DNA from: Acidovorax sp. CCYZU-2555 | GTDB taxonomy: Bacteria; Pseudomonadota; Gammaproteobacteria; Burkholderiales; Burkholderiaceae_C | Reading direction: 5' to 3' | Assembly: GCF_018413525.1 (NCBI RefSeq) | Contig: NZ_JAHCDD010000001.1 | Coordinates: forward strand, 62,001-126,000 | DNA length: 64,000 nucleotides | Part shown: positions 26,084-34,921 of the stretch, piece after piece | How positions within the stretch are numbered: the stretch's first letter is position 1 | Layout: each line of letters begins with the position of its first letter | Translations under genes and position numbers: made by a program | Notes under the pieces: generated by a model | The model's input: only the letters and a program-made list of their open reading frames with translations | What the model was told of the DNA's origin: nothing | Databases searched by the model: none

Positions 26084-27385
26084 TCAGCGGGGAAGCACAA
26101 ACGGCGTCAGGGCCGGCGGCTGGGCCAGCACTTCGGGCAAAGGCAAGGCCTGGCCCAGCGTGAGTTCGTCCCAATGGCCCTGCTCCCACAATTGCTGCGT
26201 GCCCGGCGTCTTGTCGAGCAGCAGATGCTGCAGCAGCGGCGCGAGCAGCGTGTTGTCGGGATCGCACAGCAGCACATAGCGCGGCTCCACGTCGCCCAGC
26301 GTGCGCATCTGGCCTTCATCGGGCAGCATGCCCAGCCAGCGCACCGCGATCAGCGCCGACAGCGCGGGCTCGAGCTGCAGCGCATCGACCTTGAGGCGTC
26401 TGGCCAGCGCCAGCGGCTGCATGCCGCGCGGCGGCTGCGCGCGCTGCTCGTCGAGCACGGCAACCACTTCAAGCGCCAGCTCGAAACTCCAGCCGGGGTG
26501 CGAGGAGCTGCGCTCCATGCCCGCGAGCAGGCTGGGCAGATAGGCCGTGACCACGGCGCCGAGCAGAAAAATCACCCAGGCCACATAGACCCAGATCAGC
26601 AAAATGGGCAAGGTGGCAAACGTGCCATAGATCACCGAATAGGTAGGCACCGACGCCAGGTACAGCGCCAGAACGTTCTTCGCCAGCGCCATGCCGATGG
26701 CGACGAACAGGCCGCCGACGAACGCATGGCGCCACTTGACCGGCGTGTTGGGCACATAGTGGTAGAGCGCGGCCATCGCGCCCGACAGCAGCAGGAACTC
26801 GAGCGAGTTGAAACCCACCTGCACCGCTTCGGGCAGCGCCGCGACGATGCCGCGCGACGCCGACAGCACGTAGGAGGTGGTGGCGATGCTGCCGCCCATG
26901 AGCAGCGGGCCCAGCGTGATCACGGCCCAGTAGATCAGCAGGCGCTGGCCCAGCGGCCGCATCTGCTGCACGCGCCAGATGTTGTTGAGCGTGCGGTCCA
27001 TGGTCATCACCAGGCTGATCACCGTGACCAGCAGAAAGCCGAAGCCCACGCCGCCGAGCTGGCTGGCCTTGGCCGCGAACTGCATCAGATAGTCCATGAC
27101 CTGCAGCGCGATGGAGTCGGGAATCAGGCTGTCGATCAGCCAGCGCTGCAGCATCAGCTGCAAGCGACCGAACGTGGGAAACGCGGTGAACACCGCGAGC
27201 GCGACCGTGACGAAGGGCACCAGCGCCAGCAGCGAAGTGAAAGTGAGGCTGCTGGCCGTGAGCCCCAGCCGGTCTTCGCGAAAGCGCGCAGCCAGCGTGT
27301 GCGCGGTATTGCGCCAGGGAAAGACGGACAGGGTGTGGGCCAATTGGCGCCCGCGCATGCGCGCTCGGTGGAAGGACAAGGCCAT
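26084..27385 (-). CDS. YihY family inner membrane protein
   Basis: 433 residues from the ATG at 27385 (MALSFHRARMRGRQ). The frame remains open far upstream but that part overlaps the divergent gene and is rejected. The domain begins RFREDRLGLTASSLTFTSLL, then FVTVALAVFTAFPTFGRL, and contains about six membrane segments up to residue 290. A soluble C-terminal part of about 140 residues (winged-helix-like, in family members) follows. Once labelled RNase BN, the family is now regarded as membrane proteins of unknown function, related to virulence factor BrkB. The start lies 21 bases from the divergent DUF2069 start, so both share one short promoter region. Confidence 0.92.
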   Translation of the reverse strand: MALSFHRARMRGRQLAHTLSVFPWRNTAHTLAARFREDRLGLTASSLTFTSLLALVPFVTVALAVFTAFPTFGRLQLMLQRWLIDSLIPDSIALQVMDYLMQFAAKASQLGGVGFGFLLVTVISLVMTMDRTLNNIWRVQQMRPLGQRLLIYWAVITLGPLLMGGSIATTSYVLSASRGIVAALPEAVQVGFNSLEFLLLSGAMAALYHYVPNTPVKWRHAFVGGLFVAIGMALAKNVLALYLASVPTYSVIYGTFATLPILLIWVYVAWVIFLLGAVVTAYLPSLLAGMERSSSHPGWSFELALEVVAVLDEQRAQPPRGMQPLALARRLKVDALQLEPALSALIAVRWLGMLPDEGQMRTLGDVEPRYVLLCDPDNTLLAPLLQHLLLDKTPGTQQLWEQGHWDELTLGQALPLPEVLAQPPALTPFVLPR

Positions 27386-27406
27386 GGCCGATATGATGCC
27401 ACCTCC

Positions 27407-27805
27407 ATGAATGCTTCCAACACTGAACCCGGCAGCGACGTCGCTGCCACCCGCTGGTGGGCCGTAGGCAGCCTGCTGGCCCTGATGCTGCTGTGCGTTG
27501 CCTGGGAGCTGTGGCTTGCGCCGCTGCGCCCCGGCGGCTCGTGGCTGGCGCTCAAGGCGCTGCCGCTGTGCCTGCCGCTGGCCGGCCTGCTCAAGCGCCG
27601 CATGTACACCTACCGCTGGGTCAGCCTGGTGGTCTGGCTGTACTTCACCGAAGGCGTGGTGCGCGCCTGGAGCGATCCCGCGCCCAGCCGCTGGCTCGCG
27701 CTGGCCGAAGTCGCGCTGTGCCTGTCGCTGTTCGTCGCCTGCACGCTGCATGTGCGCTGGCGCCAGCGCGCCGTCAAGGCCGCGGCCCTGGGCGCCGCGG
27801 GCTGA
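27407..27805 (+). CDS. DUF2069 small membrane protein
   Basis: 132 residues with four hydrophobic segments (about 19-38, 45-62, 70-85, 92-112). Fits the DUF2069 pattern: WWAVGSLLALMLLCVAWELW, LKALPLCLPLAGLLKRR, YTYRWVSLVVWLYFTEGVVRA and a Cys-containing last helix ending HVRWR. Function unknown. The divergent arrangement with yihY is recurrent in betaproteobacteria, which supports this short reading frame. The FAD oxidase gene starts 26 bases later on the same strand. Confidence 0.9.
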   Translation: MNASNTEPGSDVAATRWWAVGSLLALMLLCVAWELWLAPLRPGGSWLALKALPLCLPLAGLLKRRMYTYRWVSLVVWLYFTEGVVRAWSDPAPSRWLALAEVALCLSLFVACTLHVRWRQRAVKAAALGAAG

Positions 27806-27831
27806 ATGAATTTTTTGCGAGAACCGTCACC

Positions 27832-29253
27832 ATGTCTACTCTGCTCGATACCCTGCGCCAGATCGTCGGCGCCCCCAATGTACTGACCGAAGGCGATCTG
27901 AGCGCCTGGGAGCAGGACTGGCGCCGCCGCAGCCGCGGCAAATCGCTGGCCGTGGTGCGCCCGGCCAACACCGCCGAAGTCGCGGCCGTGGTGCGCGCCT
28001 GCCATGACAGCGGCACCAGCCTGATTCCCCAGGGCGGCAATACCGGCCTGTCGGTGGGCTCGACGCCCGACACCAGCGGCACGCAGATCGTGCTGAGCCT
28101 ACAGCGCATGCAGGCCGTGCGCCAGCTGGACAAGGACAACCTGACGCTCACGGTGGAAGCCGGCTGCATTTTGCAGAACGTGCAACAGGCAGCCGACGCC
28201 GCGGGCCTGCTGTTTCCGCTGTCGCTGGCCGCCGAAGGCAGCTGCACGATAGGCGGCAATCTGGGCACCAACGCCGGCGGAACGCAGGTGGTGCGCTACG
28301 GCAATACGCGCGATCTGTGCCTGGGCCTCGAAGTGGTCACGCCCCAGGGCGAAATCTGGGACGGGCTCAAGGGCCTGCGCAAGGACAACACCGGCTATGA
28401 CCTGCGCGATCTGCTGATCGGCAGCGAAGGCACGCTGGGCGTGATCACCGCGGCGACGCTCAAGCTGTTTCCCCAGCCCGCGGCGCGCCTCACGGCCTGG
28501 GCGGCCGTGCCGTCGATGGAAGCCGCGGTGCGCCTGCTGGGCCTGGCGCACCAGCAACTGGGCGCGGGGCTCACGGGCTTTGAAGTCATGGGCAAGTTTG
28601 CGCTGAGCCTGGTGGTGCGCCACATGCCGCAGCTGCGCGTGCCGTTCGCCGACCTGGCCGAAGCGCCCTACTGCGTGCTGCTGGAGAACTCCGACAGCGA
28701 ATCCGAAGCCCATGCGCGCGGTCGCTTCGAAGCGCTGCTGGAGATGGCGTTCGAGGACGGCTGCGTGCTCGACGCCGTGGTCGCCGAAAGCATCGCCCAG
28801 GCCAAGGGCCTGTGGCATGTGCGCGAAAGCATTCCGCTGGCCCAGGCCGAGGAAGGCCTCAACATCAAGCACGACATCTCGATCGCGGCTTCGCGCATTC
28901 CGGCGTTCGTGGAATACGCCGACGCGCTGCTGCAGGCGGAAATTCCGGGCGTGCGCCTGGTCAACTTCGGCCATCTGGGCGACGGCAACCTGCACTACAA
29001 CGTGCAGGCGCCGGCCGAAGGCGACCCCAAGGCGTTTTTGCGCGACCAGGAGGATCTGGTCAACCATCTGGTGTATGAAGCCGTGGCGAAGTTCGGCGGA
29101 TCGTTCTCGGCCGAGCATGGCGTGGGCGCGCTCAAGGTCGACAAGCTGCAGAAGTACCAGTCGCCCGTGGCGCTGGGCATGATGCGCGCCATCAAGCAGG
29201 CGCTGGACCCCAAGGGCATCATGAATCCGGGCTGCGTGCTGCCCCGGGAATAA
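27832..29253 (+). CDS. FAD-binding oxidoreductase, D-2-hydroxyacid (D-lactate/2-hydroxyglutarate) dehydrogenase type
   Basis: 473 residues. PCMH-type FAD domain (about 40-220) with VVRPANTAEVAAVV, IPQGGNTGLSVGSTP and GCTIGGNLGTNAGGTQVVRYG, read here as SCTIGGNLGTNAGG. The C-terminal substrate domain has the metal and substrate motifs NFGHLGDGNLHYN and FSAEHGVGALKVDKL, and ends LDPKGIMNPGCVLP. These enzymes oxidise D-lactate, D-2-hydroxyglutarate or similar D-2-hydroxyacids and pass electrons to quinone, cytochrome or ETF. No glcE/F partners are next to it, which favours a stand-alone D-lactate or D-2-hydroxyglutarate dehydrogenase. Substrate is not determinable from the sequence. Confidence 0.93.
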   Translation: MSTLLDTLRQIVGAPNVLTEGDLSAWEQDWRRRSRGKSLAVVRPANTAEVAAVVRACHDSGTSLIPQGGNTGLSVGSTPDTSGTQIVLSLQRMQAVRQLDKDNLTLTVEAGCILQNVQQAADAAGLLFPLSLAAEGSCTIGGNLGTNAGGTQVVRYGNTRDLCLGLEVVTPQGEIWDGLKGLRKDNTGYDLRDLLIGSEGTLGVITAATLKLFPQPAARLTAWAAVPSMEAAVRLLGLAHQQLGAGLTGFEVMGKFALSLVVRHMPQLRVPFADLAEAPYCVLLENSDSESEAHARGRFEALLEMAFEDGCVLDAVVAESIAQAKGLWHVRESIPLAQAEEGLNIKHDISIAASRIPAFVEYADALLQAEIPGVRLVNFGHLGDGNLHYNVQAPAEGDPKAFLRDQEDLVNHLVYEAVAKFGGSFSAEHGVGALKVDKLQKYQSPVALGMMRAIKQALDPKGIMNPGCVLPRE

Positions 29254-29266
29254 GCCCGCTCGGGCG

Positions 29267-29878
29267 TTATTGCGCGTTGCGGCGCTGGTTGCCGATCAGG
29301 GTCTGAACGTCCTTGGGCCAGGGAATCACCGCCGCCGGCGGATCTATAAACTCCTCCGACTGGCCCGCGTTGAGCAGCCACACGCGCAACGCGTTGGCGC
29401 GCGGGTCTATGACCACGGCGGCGGCCTCGACACCGCCTTCGTGCGGCCGGTTGCCCGTGATGAACCACAGGCCGCCCGCCGAGGTCAGCGGCGACACCGT
29501 GCGCATGTTGGCCAGCAGCAGCGGATAACGCTCGCCCAGCAGCGCGCGCAGGCGCGCGGCGAGCACGCCTTGTTCCAGATAATTGTCGCCGTCGTACGGG
29601 TACTTGCCCACGGACTCCGCGATGCTGATCAATGGCTCCAGCGGCGCTCCCGCGGTTGCGGGGGCCTGGGCCGCCGCGGGTTGGGTGGGCACGGGTTTGT
29701 CTTTGAGGATCACGGCCGCCGTGGCCGAAACATCCTGGGTGGTCAGTGGCACCGGAGCGGCAGGCACGGTTGCCGCATGCGCGGCCTTGGGCGCGGGCGG
29801 CTTGGGTTCACATGCCGAGAGCAAACCCACAGCGGTCAGGGCGACGACTGTCTGAAGGGAAAGAAACACAAAACGCAT
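29267..29878 (-). CDS. Putative lipoprotein of unknown function
   Basis: 203 residues from the ATG at 29878. The signal peptide MRFVFLSLQTVVALTAVGLL ends in the lipobox LLSAC, so Cys at about residue 23 should be lipidated. An Ala/Pro-rich linker (about 25-80) leads to a folded part beginning EPLISIAESVGKYPYDGDNY, with LGERYPLLLANMRTVSPL, GLWFITGNRPHEGG and VIDPRANALRVWLLN. I do not recognise the domain; the last block looks like one of the small lipoproteins common in Comamonadaceae. Convergent with the FAD oxidase, 13 bases from its stop. Confidence 0.8.
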   Translation of the reverse strand: MRFVFLSLQTVVALTAVGLLSACEPKPPAPKAAHAATVPAAPVPLTTQDVSATAAVILKDKPVPTQPAAAQAPATAGAPLEPLISIAESVGKYPYDGDNYLEQGVLAARLRALLGERYPLLLANMRTVSPLTSAGGLWFITGNRPHEGGVEAAAVVIDPRANALRVWLLNAGQSEEFIDPPAAVIPWPKDVQTLIGNQRRNAQ

Positions 29879-30060
29879 GGTGCACACCTTTGGGCAAAAG
29901 CTTGACGACAGCGCCCACGGCCGCTGCCGCATATCGATCTTTTATCACGGCCGCATGACGCATTCAAGTGCGTGCCACGACCGTGCTGTGCACCATTTTG
30001 ACCCGCGCGACCTCGCAAGCCTGTCGGCCAAGGCGCCGCCTGCACTCCGGCTCGCCCATG

Positions 30061-30089
30061 AAAAAACCCGACGGCCAGGCCGTCGGGTT
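30061..30089 (-). terminator. Terminator of metY
   Basis: Eleven-base stem AACCCGACGGC (30065-30075) / GCCGTCGGGTT (30079-30089), loop CAG, with six U on the minus strand, 22 bases after the metY stop. Confidence 0.9.
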
Positions 30090-30111
30090 GGAGGCCAGCG
30101 CCCAGGCCTGA

Positions 30112-31395
30112 TCAGACTTGCGCCAGCGCCTGGTCCAGATCGGCCAGCAGGTCGTCGATATGCTCGATGCCCACCGACAGACGCACCATGCCTTCGGTCA
30201 CGCCGGCCTTGGCCAGCTCGGCAGCGTCGAGCTGGCGGTGGGTGGTCGACGCGGGATGGGTGGCCAGCGACTTGGCGTCGCCGATGTTCACCAGGCGCGT
30301 GAACAGCTGCAGCGCGTCCAGGAAGCGCGCACCGGCCGCACGCGCGTCGCCCGCGCTGGCCTTGAGGCTGAACGACACGATGCCCGAAGCGCGGCCGCCC
30401 GATTGCTTTTGCACGATCGCGTGGTCGGGGTGGTCCGGCAGGCCCGCATAGCGCACCCATTCGACCTTGGCATGCTTTTGCAGCGTCTCGGCGATCTTCT
30501 GCGTGTTCTCGCAGATGCGGTCCATGCGCAGCGCCAGCGTTTCAATGCCTTGCAGGATCTGGAAGGCGTTCTGCGGCGAGATGGCCGCGCCCATGTTGCG
30601 CAGCGGCACGACGCGCGCGCGGCCGATGTAGGCCGCGGGGCCCAGGGCTTCGGTGTAGATCACGCCGTGGTAGCTGACGTCGGGCTCGTTCAGACGCGGG
30701 AAACGCTCGCGGTGCTCGGCCCAGGGGAAGGTGCCGCTGTCGACGATGGCGCCGCCGACGCTGGTGCCATGGCCGCCCAGGTACTTGGTCAGCGAATGCA
30801 CGACGATGTCGGCGCCGAACTCGATGGGGCGCAGCAGGTAAGGCGAGGGAACGGTGTTGTCGACGATCAGCGGCACGCCGTGGGCATGGGCGACATCGGC
30901 GAGCGCGCGGATGTCGGTCACGTTGCCCAGCGGGTTGCCGATGGACTCGATGAAGATCGCCTTGGTCTTGGCGTCGATCAGCTTGCCGAAGCTCGCGGGA
31001 TCGCGCGCGTCGGCGAAACGCACTTCTATGCCCTGCTGGGGGAAGGTGTGGGCGAACAGGTTGTAGGTGCCGCCGTAGAGCGTGGAGGCCGAGATGATGT
31101 TGTCGCCGGCTTCGGCAATGGTCTGGATCGCGGCCGTGATGGCCGCCATGCCCGACGCCAGGGCCAGCGCGGCAATGCCGCCTTCGAGGGCCGCGACGCG
31201 CTTTTCGAGCACGTCGGTGGTCGGGTTCATGATGCGCGTGTAGATGTTGCCCGGCACCTTCAGGTCGAACAGGTCGGCGCCGTGCTGGGCGCTGTCGAAC
31301 GCGTAGGCCACGGTCTGGTAGATGGGAACGGCCACGGCCTTGGTGGTGGGATCGGGGCTGTAACCGGCGTGGACTGCCAGGGTTTCAATGCGCAT
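30112..31395 (-). CDS. metY: O-acetylhomoserine aminocarboxypropyltransferase (sulfhydrylase)
   Basis: 427 residues. MRIETLAVHAGYSPDPTTKA, YTRIMNPTTDVLEKRVAALE, the PLP site VVHSLTKYLGGHGTSVGG (Lys about residue 206) and LVNIGDAKSLATHPASTTHR are typical of the long MetY branch, which carries an insertion before the last third. It makes homocysteine from O-acetylhomoserine and sulfide. Closer to canonical MetY than the 23354 gene. Upstream on its strand are an AT-rich TATATATATTG stretch (about 31470) usable as a -10 and a symmetrical hairpin GCCGAA/TTCGGC (31428-31452). I could not fit this leader to a known SAM riboswitch. Confidence 0.94.
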   Translation of the reverse strand: MRIETLAVHAGYSPDPTTKAVAVPIYQTVAYAFDSAQHGADLFDLKVPGNIYTRIMNPTTDVLEKRVAALEGGIAALALASGMAAITAAIQTIAEAGDNIISASTLYGGTYNLFAHTFPQQGIEVRFADARDPASFGKLIDAKTKAIFIESIGNPLGNVTDIRALADVAHAHGVPLIVDNTVPSPYLLRPIEFGADIVVHSLTKYLGGHGTSVGGAIVDSGTFPWAEHRERFPRLNEPDVSYHGVIYTEALGPAAYIGRARVVPLRNMGAAISPQNAFQILQGIETLALRMDRICENTQKIAETLQKHAKVEWVRYAGLPDHPDHAIVQKQSGGRASGIVSFSLKASAGDARAAGARFLDALQLFTRLVNIGDAKSLATHPASTTHRQLDAAELAKAGVTEGMVRLSVGIEHIDDLLADLDQALAQV

Positions 31396-31593
31396 TTTCT
31401 TGCCTTTTCGAAAGTGCAGGTTGGAATGCCGAACGGGATTTTTTTATTCGGCGCGTTGGTGAATCAATATATATAAATCGCTGACGGATATAAGCAGGAT
31501 TATTCAGAGATTATGTGCAGGCCGCGATCCGCTCGCAGCATGCGCCATCGGATGCGATTATTCCGGAAGGACATGTTGTCGATATTTTCATGG

Positions 31594-32406
31594 CTAAGCA
31601 AACGCCGTCAATCCGAAGTAGGCGCGAATCTGCGCTTCCAGGCTCAGCGCGGCCAGCCAGGACGTTTTCGGGTTGTCGGGCAGCGGCGCATTGGCCAGGC
31701 GAATATGGAATTCGCCGAACGCGCCACGCACTTCGAGTTCATGGCAGTTCTGCGTGACCTGCGGATCGGCGACCAGCGTCACCTGCGTGCGCTCGAAACC
31801 GATGCCGGCCAGCGCCACGGCGGCCGTCACATTGGCGTTCTTAGGATAGGCGCGCGCGGACGCGCCTGCCGAGCCTTCGAAAATCACCGTGGGCAGGGTC
31901 AGCGCCGCCAGATCGAACGCATCGGCCGCGGGCGTGCCGCTCCATGACAGCGGCGGCTTGCGGCCGATATAGCGCACGCTGTCGAGGCCCGCGCTGCGCG
32001 CGGCGTCGAGCGCGTCAAGACCGCCGATCGCGCCCGCGACGGAGATCAGCCGGCTGGCACCGGCGCGCGCGCTGTCTTCCAGCTCAGCGCGCAAACCCGC
32101 ATCGGCCAGCGCGCCCACCGAAGTGATGATGGCATCGACACCCGCGCGCAGCGCGCCCGGCACATGCTCGCGCACCGCGCCATGGCCTGCGCATTCGATC
32201 AGCAGACTGGGCTGCCAGGCGAGCAGCGGCGCGCCGCCCGTGAGCACGGTCGTGCCAGCGGGCACCTCGCCCGCCGGGTCGCGCAGCACCAGCGCCACGG
32301 CGGCCTGGGGCAGCAGCTGCGCGAGCCGGGGCAGCAGATAGCGGCCCATGGCGCCATGGCCGATGACGGCGATGCGCGCCGCGGCGCGGGTGGCCTCAGC
32401 GCGCAT
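31594..32406 (-). CDS. L-aspartate dehydrogenase
   Basis: 270 residues. NAD(P)-binding Rossmann motif IAVIGHGAMGRYLLPRL near residue 12, then LLIECAGHGAVREHVPG and VGALAD. The C-terminal domain has PKNANVTAAVALAGIGFERT, the family marker of aspartate dehydrogenases (NadX/AspDH, about 265 residues). It converts aspartate to oxaloacetate and ammonia through iminoaspartate, and can also feed NAD synthesis. No nadA or nadC is adjacent, so a catabolic role seems more likely. Its start overlaps the end of the upstream class V aminotransferase gene by 11 bases, implying translational coupling. Both lie divergent to an amino-acid ABC transporter. Confidence 0.9.
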   Translation of the reverse strand: MRAEATRAAARIAVIGHGAMGRYLLPRLAQLLPQAAVALVLRDPAGEVPAGTTVLTGGAPLLAWQPSLLIECAGHGAVREHVPGALRAGVDAIITSVGALADAGLRAELEDSARAGASRLISVAGAIGGLDALDAARSAGLDSVRYIGRKPPLSWSGTPAADAFDLAALTLPTVIFEGSAGASARAYPKNANVTAAVALAGIGFERTQVTLVADPQVTQNCHELEVRGAFGEFHIRLANAPLPDNPKTSWLAALSLEAQIRAYFGLTAFA

Positions 32407-33610
32407 AGGCCGTGCTCGCGGTCGGCAGCATCAGCTGCGAGCGCAGTTGAGGGTCGGCCATGAAGCGGCCGCAGATCTTCAGGATGGCATCCATTTCGTC
32501 GGGCGTGTTGTACGCGCCCATGGAAAAGCGGATGGAGCCGGTGTCGAGCAGATTGCAGACCACGCCCTGGGCGTAGAGGTATTTGCGCAGCGCGAACGCC
32601 TGGGGATGGCGTATGCAGACGATGGTGCTGTTTTCGCCCGGATGGGTCGATGAGAGAATCTGGAAACCCTGGGCGCGCAGTCCGGCGTCGAGGCGCGCGG
32701 CCAATGCCAGCGTCCAGGGCGCGAGGTTCTCGACCTTGGCTTCCTCTATCATCAGCAGCGCCTGGGCCAGGCCGTAGACGCCGGGGTAGTTGATGTTGCC
32801 GCCTTCGAGCACGCGTGCATCGCCGGGGCTGGATTTGAGCTTCCAGCCGTCGACGCTCTTGTCGATGCGGTTGGCGAACGACGGGCCGAAATGCGCGGGC
32901 TGCAACAGCGCCAGCAGCGCGGGCGCGACGTACAGAAAGCCCACGCCCAGCGGGCCATGCAGCGCCTTGTAGGCGCCGCAGGACAGCGCGCTGATGCCCC
33001 AGTTTTCGACTTCAATGGGCAGCAAGCCCACGCCCTGGATGCCGTCGACCACCAGATGTATGCCTTGCGCGCGGCAGCGTTCGGCCAGCGCCTGGATATC
33101 GGCGCGCACGCCCGTGCTGTATTGCACGTACGAGACTGCGATCAGGCGCGTATTGGCATCGACTTGCGACCAGATCGAATCGACGGTCACGCGCCGGTCT
33201 TCGGTGCGCGCCACGCGCACCTCGACGCCGCGCTGGCGCAGGTGCAGCCAGGGCACGGTGTTGACCGGATGCTCCTGGTCGTCGATGACCAGGTTATCGC
33301 CGGGCTGCCAGGGGTAGCCCTGGGCGACGATGTTGAGGCCTTCGGTGGTGTTCTTCGTGAACGCCACATGCCGGCTCTTGCCGCCTATCAGCTGCGCAAC
33401 CTGGGTGCGCACGCCCTCGGCCGCGGCCAGCCACTCGGGCTTGTCGGCGCGCGCCATGCTGAGGCTGGAGAAGAAATGCCCTATGGCATCGCTCACGCGC
33501 GGCGCCATGGGACTGGCATAGGCCTGACAGACATAGATCTTCTGCGCCGTGATCGGGAAATGGTTGCGAAAAACCTGTTGCCAGGCCGGCGCGTCGGTAC
33601 TCGTGGTCAT
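32396..33610 (-). CDS. Aminotransferase class V-fold PLP enzyme
   Basis: 404 residues. Contains the class V fold marks: FTKNTTEGLNIVAQG, DDQEHPVNTVPW, the cofactor Asp in HLVVDGIQGVG and the PLP lysine in SCGAYKALHGPLGVGFLY (about residue 219). Relatives include cysteine desulfurases, isopenicillin-N epimerase-like proteins and serine-pyruvate type enzymes. The sequence lacks the IscS/SufS active-site cysteine loop that I can recognise, so desulfurase is unlikely; epimerase or lyase activity on an amino acid is possible. Coupled to aspartate dehydrogenase, it may supply aspartate or an imino acid to it; this is inference from context only. Confidence 0.88.
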   Translation of the reverse strand: MTTSTDAPAWQQVFRNHFPITAQKIYVCQAYASPMAPRVSDAIGHFFSSLSMARADKPEWLAAAEGVRTQVAQLIGGKSRHVAFTKNTTEGLNIVAQGYPWQPGDNLVIDDQEHPVNTVPWLHLRQRGVEVRVARTEDRRVTVDSIWSQVDANTRLIAVSYVQYSTGVRADIQALAERCRAQGIHLVVDGIQGVGLLPIEVENWGISALSCGAYKALHGPLGVGFLYVAPALLALLQPAHFGPSFANRIDKSVDGWKLKSSPGDARVLEGGNINYPGVYGLAQALLMIEEAKVENLAPWTLALAARLDAGLRAQGFQILSSTHPGENSTIVCIRHPQAFALRKYLYAQGVVCNLLDTGSIRFSMGAYNTPDEMDAILKICGRFMADPQLRSQLMLPTASTAYAR

Positions 33611-33863
33611 GGCTGAAATTCTAGGACCGCGCCACGGGTTTTACGAAGTTCGCGCATCACTTTTTAAGTCATATGCATAGTGGAAATCCGTCTATGTGAA
33701 AACCACTGTTTATGGCCTTCATTCCCTACAATCGCCGCTAGAGATCGGACTGACTGCTTTCCCCTGCAAAAAATAATCGACCGTCAATCATTATTGAATG
33801 AATTGTCGCGGTATTGCGCAGCCATGCCGAATCAAGAACCCATCATTAATACCTCTTCCCGAA
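33611..33863. promoter_or_regulatory. Divergent control region, aminotransferase / amino-acid transporter
   Basis: About 250 bases, AT-richer than its surroundings. It contains an inverted AGTGG (33679-33683) / CCACT (33703-33707) overlapped by a direct repeat, ATAGTGGAAATCC and CTATGTGAAAACC, which looks like an operator for a two-site repressor or activator. No regulator gene is adjacent. The binding protein is not identifiable. Confidence 0.35.
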
Positions 33864-34907
33864 ATGCGTAACTCCTTACTGCGTCGCTTCACTCTGGCCG
33901 CCGCGGGCGCGGCCGCCGCCCTGGCGCTGTTTCCCGCCAGCGCGCAAAGCCAGAACTCCACGGTGGACACGATCAAGAAGCGCGGCCAACTGGTCTGCGG
34001 CGTGAGCCAGGGTTCGGCCGGTCTGTCGCTGGCCGACAACCAGGGCCGCTGGAGCGGGCTCGATGTGGACTTCTGCAAGGCGCTGGCCGCGGCCGTGCTC
34101 AACGCGCCCGACAAGGTGCGCTATGTGCCGCTGAGCTCGCAGCAGCGCTTTCCCGCGCTGCAGTCGGGCGAGATCGATGTGCTCAACCGCAACACCACGG
34201 TCACCTCGGGCCGCGACGCGGGCATGAACGTCACGGCGCCGGCCATCGTCTTCTATGACGGCCAGGGCTTCATGGTGCCCAGGAAGCTGGGCGTCAAGAG
34301 CGCCAAGGACCTCGACGGCGCCCAGGTCTGCGTGCAGCCCGGAACGAACAACGAGCAGAACCTCGTCGACTGGTTCGCGACGCACAAGATCCAGTACCGC
34401 GCGGTCGTGATCGAGAACCTGGTGGAACTCGAGAAGGCGTTCTACGCGGGCCGCTGCGATGTCTATCTGTCGGACGCCTCGACGCTGGCCGCGAGCCGCT
34501 CGTCGCGCGCCGGCAATGCCGACGATTTCGTGATCCTGCCCGAGCGCGTCAACAAATCGCCGCTGAGCCCCTGGGTGCGCGACAGCGACACGCAATGGGT
34601 AGACATCGTCAAGTGGACGGTGCACGCCGTGGTCACTGCCGAAGAGCTGGGCATCACCTCGAAGAACATCGACAGCTTCAACGCCAGCAAGGACCCGCAG
34701 GTGCGCCGCCTGCTGGGCCTGGACGCGGGCATCGGCAAAAGCTTCGGCCTGACCGACAAGTGGGCCTACAACGTGATCAAGGCCGTGGGCAACTACGGCG
34801 AGATCTGGGACCGCAACGTGGGCCTCAAGACACCGCTCAAGCTCGAGCGCGGCCAGAACGCCTTGTGGAACAAGGGCGGCCTGCTCTACGCTCCGCCTTT
34901 CCAGTAA
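33864..34907 (+). CDS. Amino-acid ABC transporter substrate-binding protein, AapJ/YhdW type
   Basis: 347 residues from the ATG at 33864, giving a Sec signal peptide (RFTLAAAGAAAALALFPASAQ). The mature start TVDTIKKRGQLVCGVSQGS and the blocks WSGLDVDFCKALAAAV, EIDVLNRNTTVTSGRDAG, GAQVCVQPGTNNEQNL and GRCDVYLSDASTLAASR are those of the general L-amino-acid binding proteins (AapJ, about 340 residues), in which a disulfide commonly links the two Cys-containing blocks. It delivers amino acids to the permease encoded just downstream. A strong hairpin separates the two genes and probably keeps the binding protein in excess. Confidence 0.93.
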   Translation: MRNSLLRRFTLAAAGAAAALALFPASAQSQNSTVDTIKKRGQLVCGVSQGSAGLSLADNQGRWSGLDVDFCKALAAAVLNAPDKVRYVPLSSQQRFPALQSGEIDVLNRNTTVTSGRDAGMNVTAPAIVFYDGQGFMVPRKLGVKSAKDLDGAQVCVQPGTNNEQNLVDWFATHKIQYRAVVIENLVELEKAFYAGRCDVYLSDASTLAASRSSRAGNADDFVILPERVNKSPLSPWVRDSDTQWVDIVKWTVHAVVTAEELGITSKNIDSFNASKDPQVRRLLGLDAGIGKSFGLTDKWAYNVIKAVGNYGEIWDRNVGLKTPLKLERGQNALWNKGGLLYAPPFQ

Positions 34908-34921
34908 TCCAGTACAGGCTG

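Noticed and set aside
27386-27751. 122-residue N-terminal extension of the YihY protein
   Set aside because: It runs antisense through the divergent DUF2069 gene and is Gln/Arg/Gly-rich without similarity; the membrane protein starts at 27385.
31396-31593. Possible SAM riboswitch before metY
   Set aside because: Only a simple GCCGAA/TTCGGC hairpin and AT-rich promoter-like sequence are present. None of the conserved blocks of SAM-I, SAM-II or SAM-IV was found.
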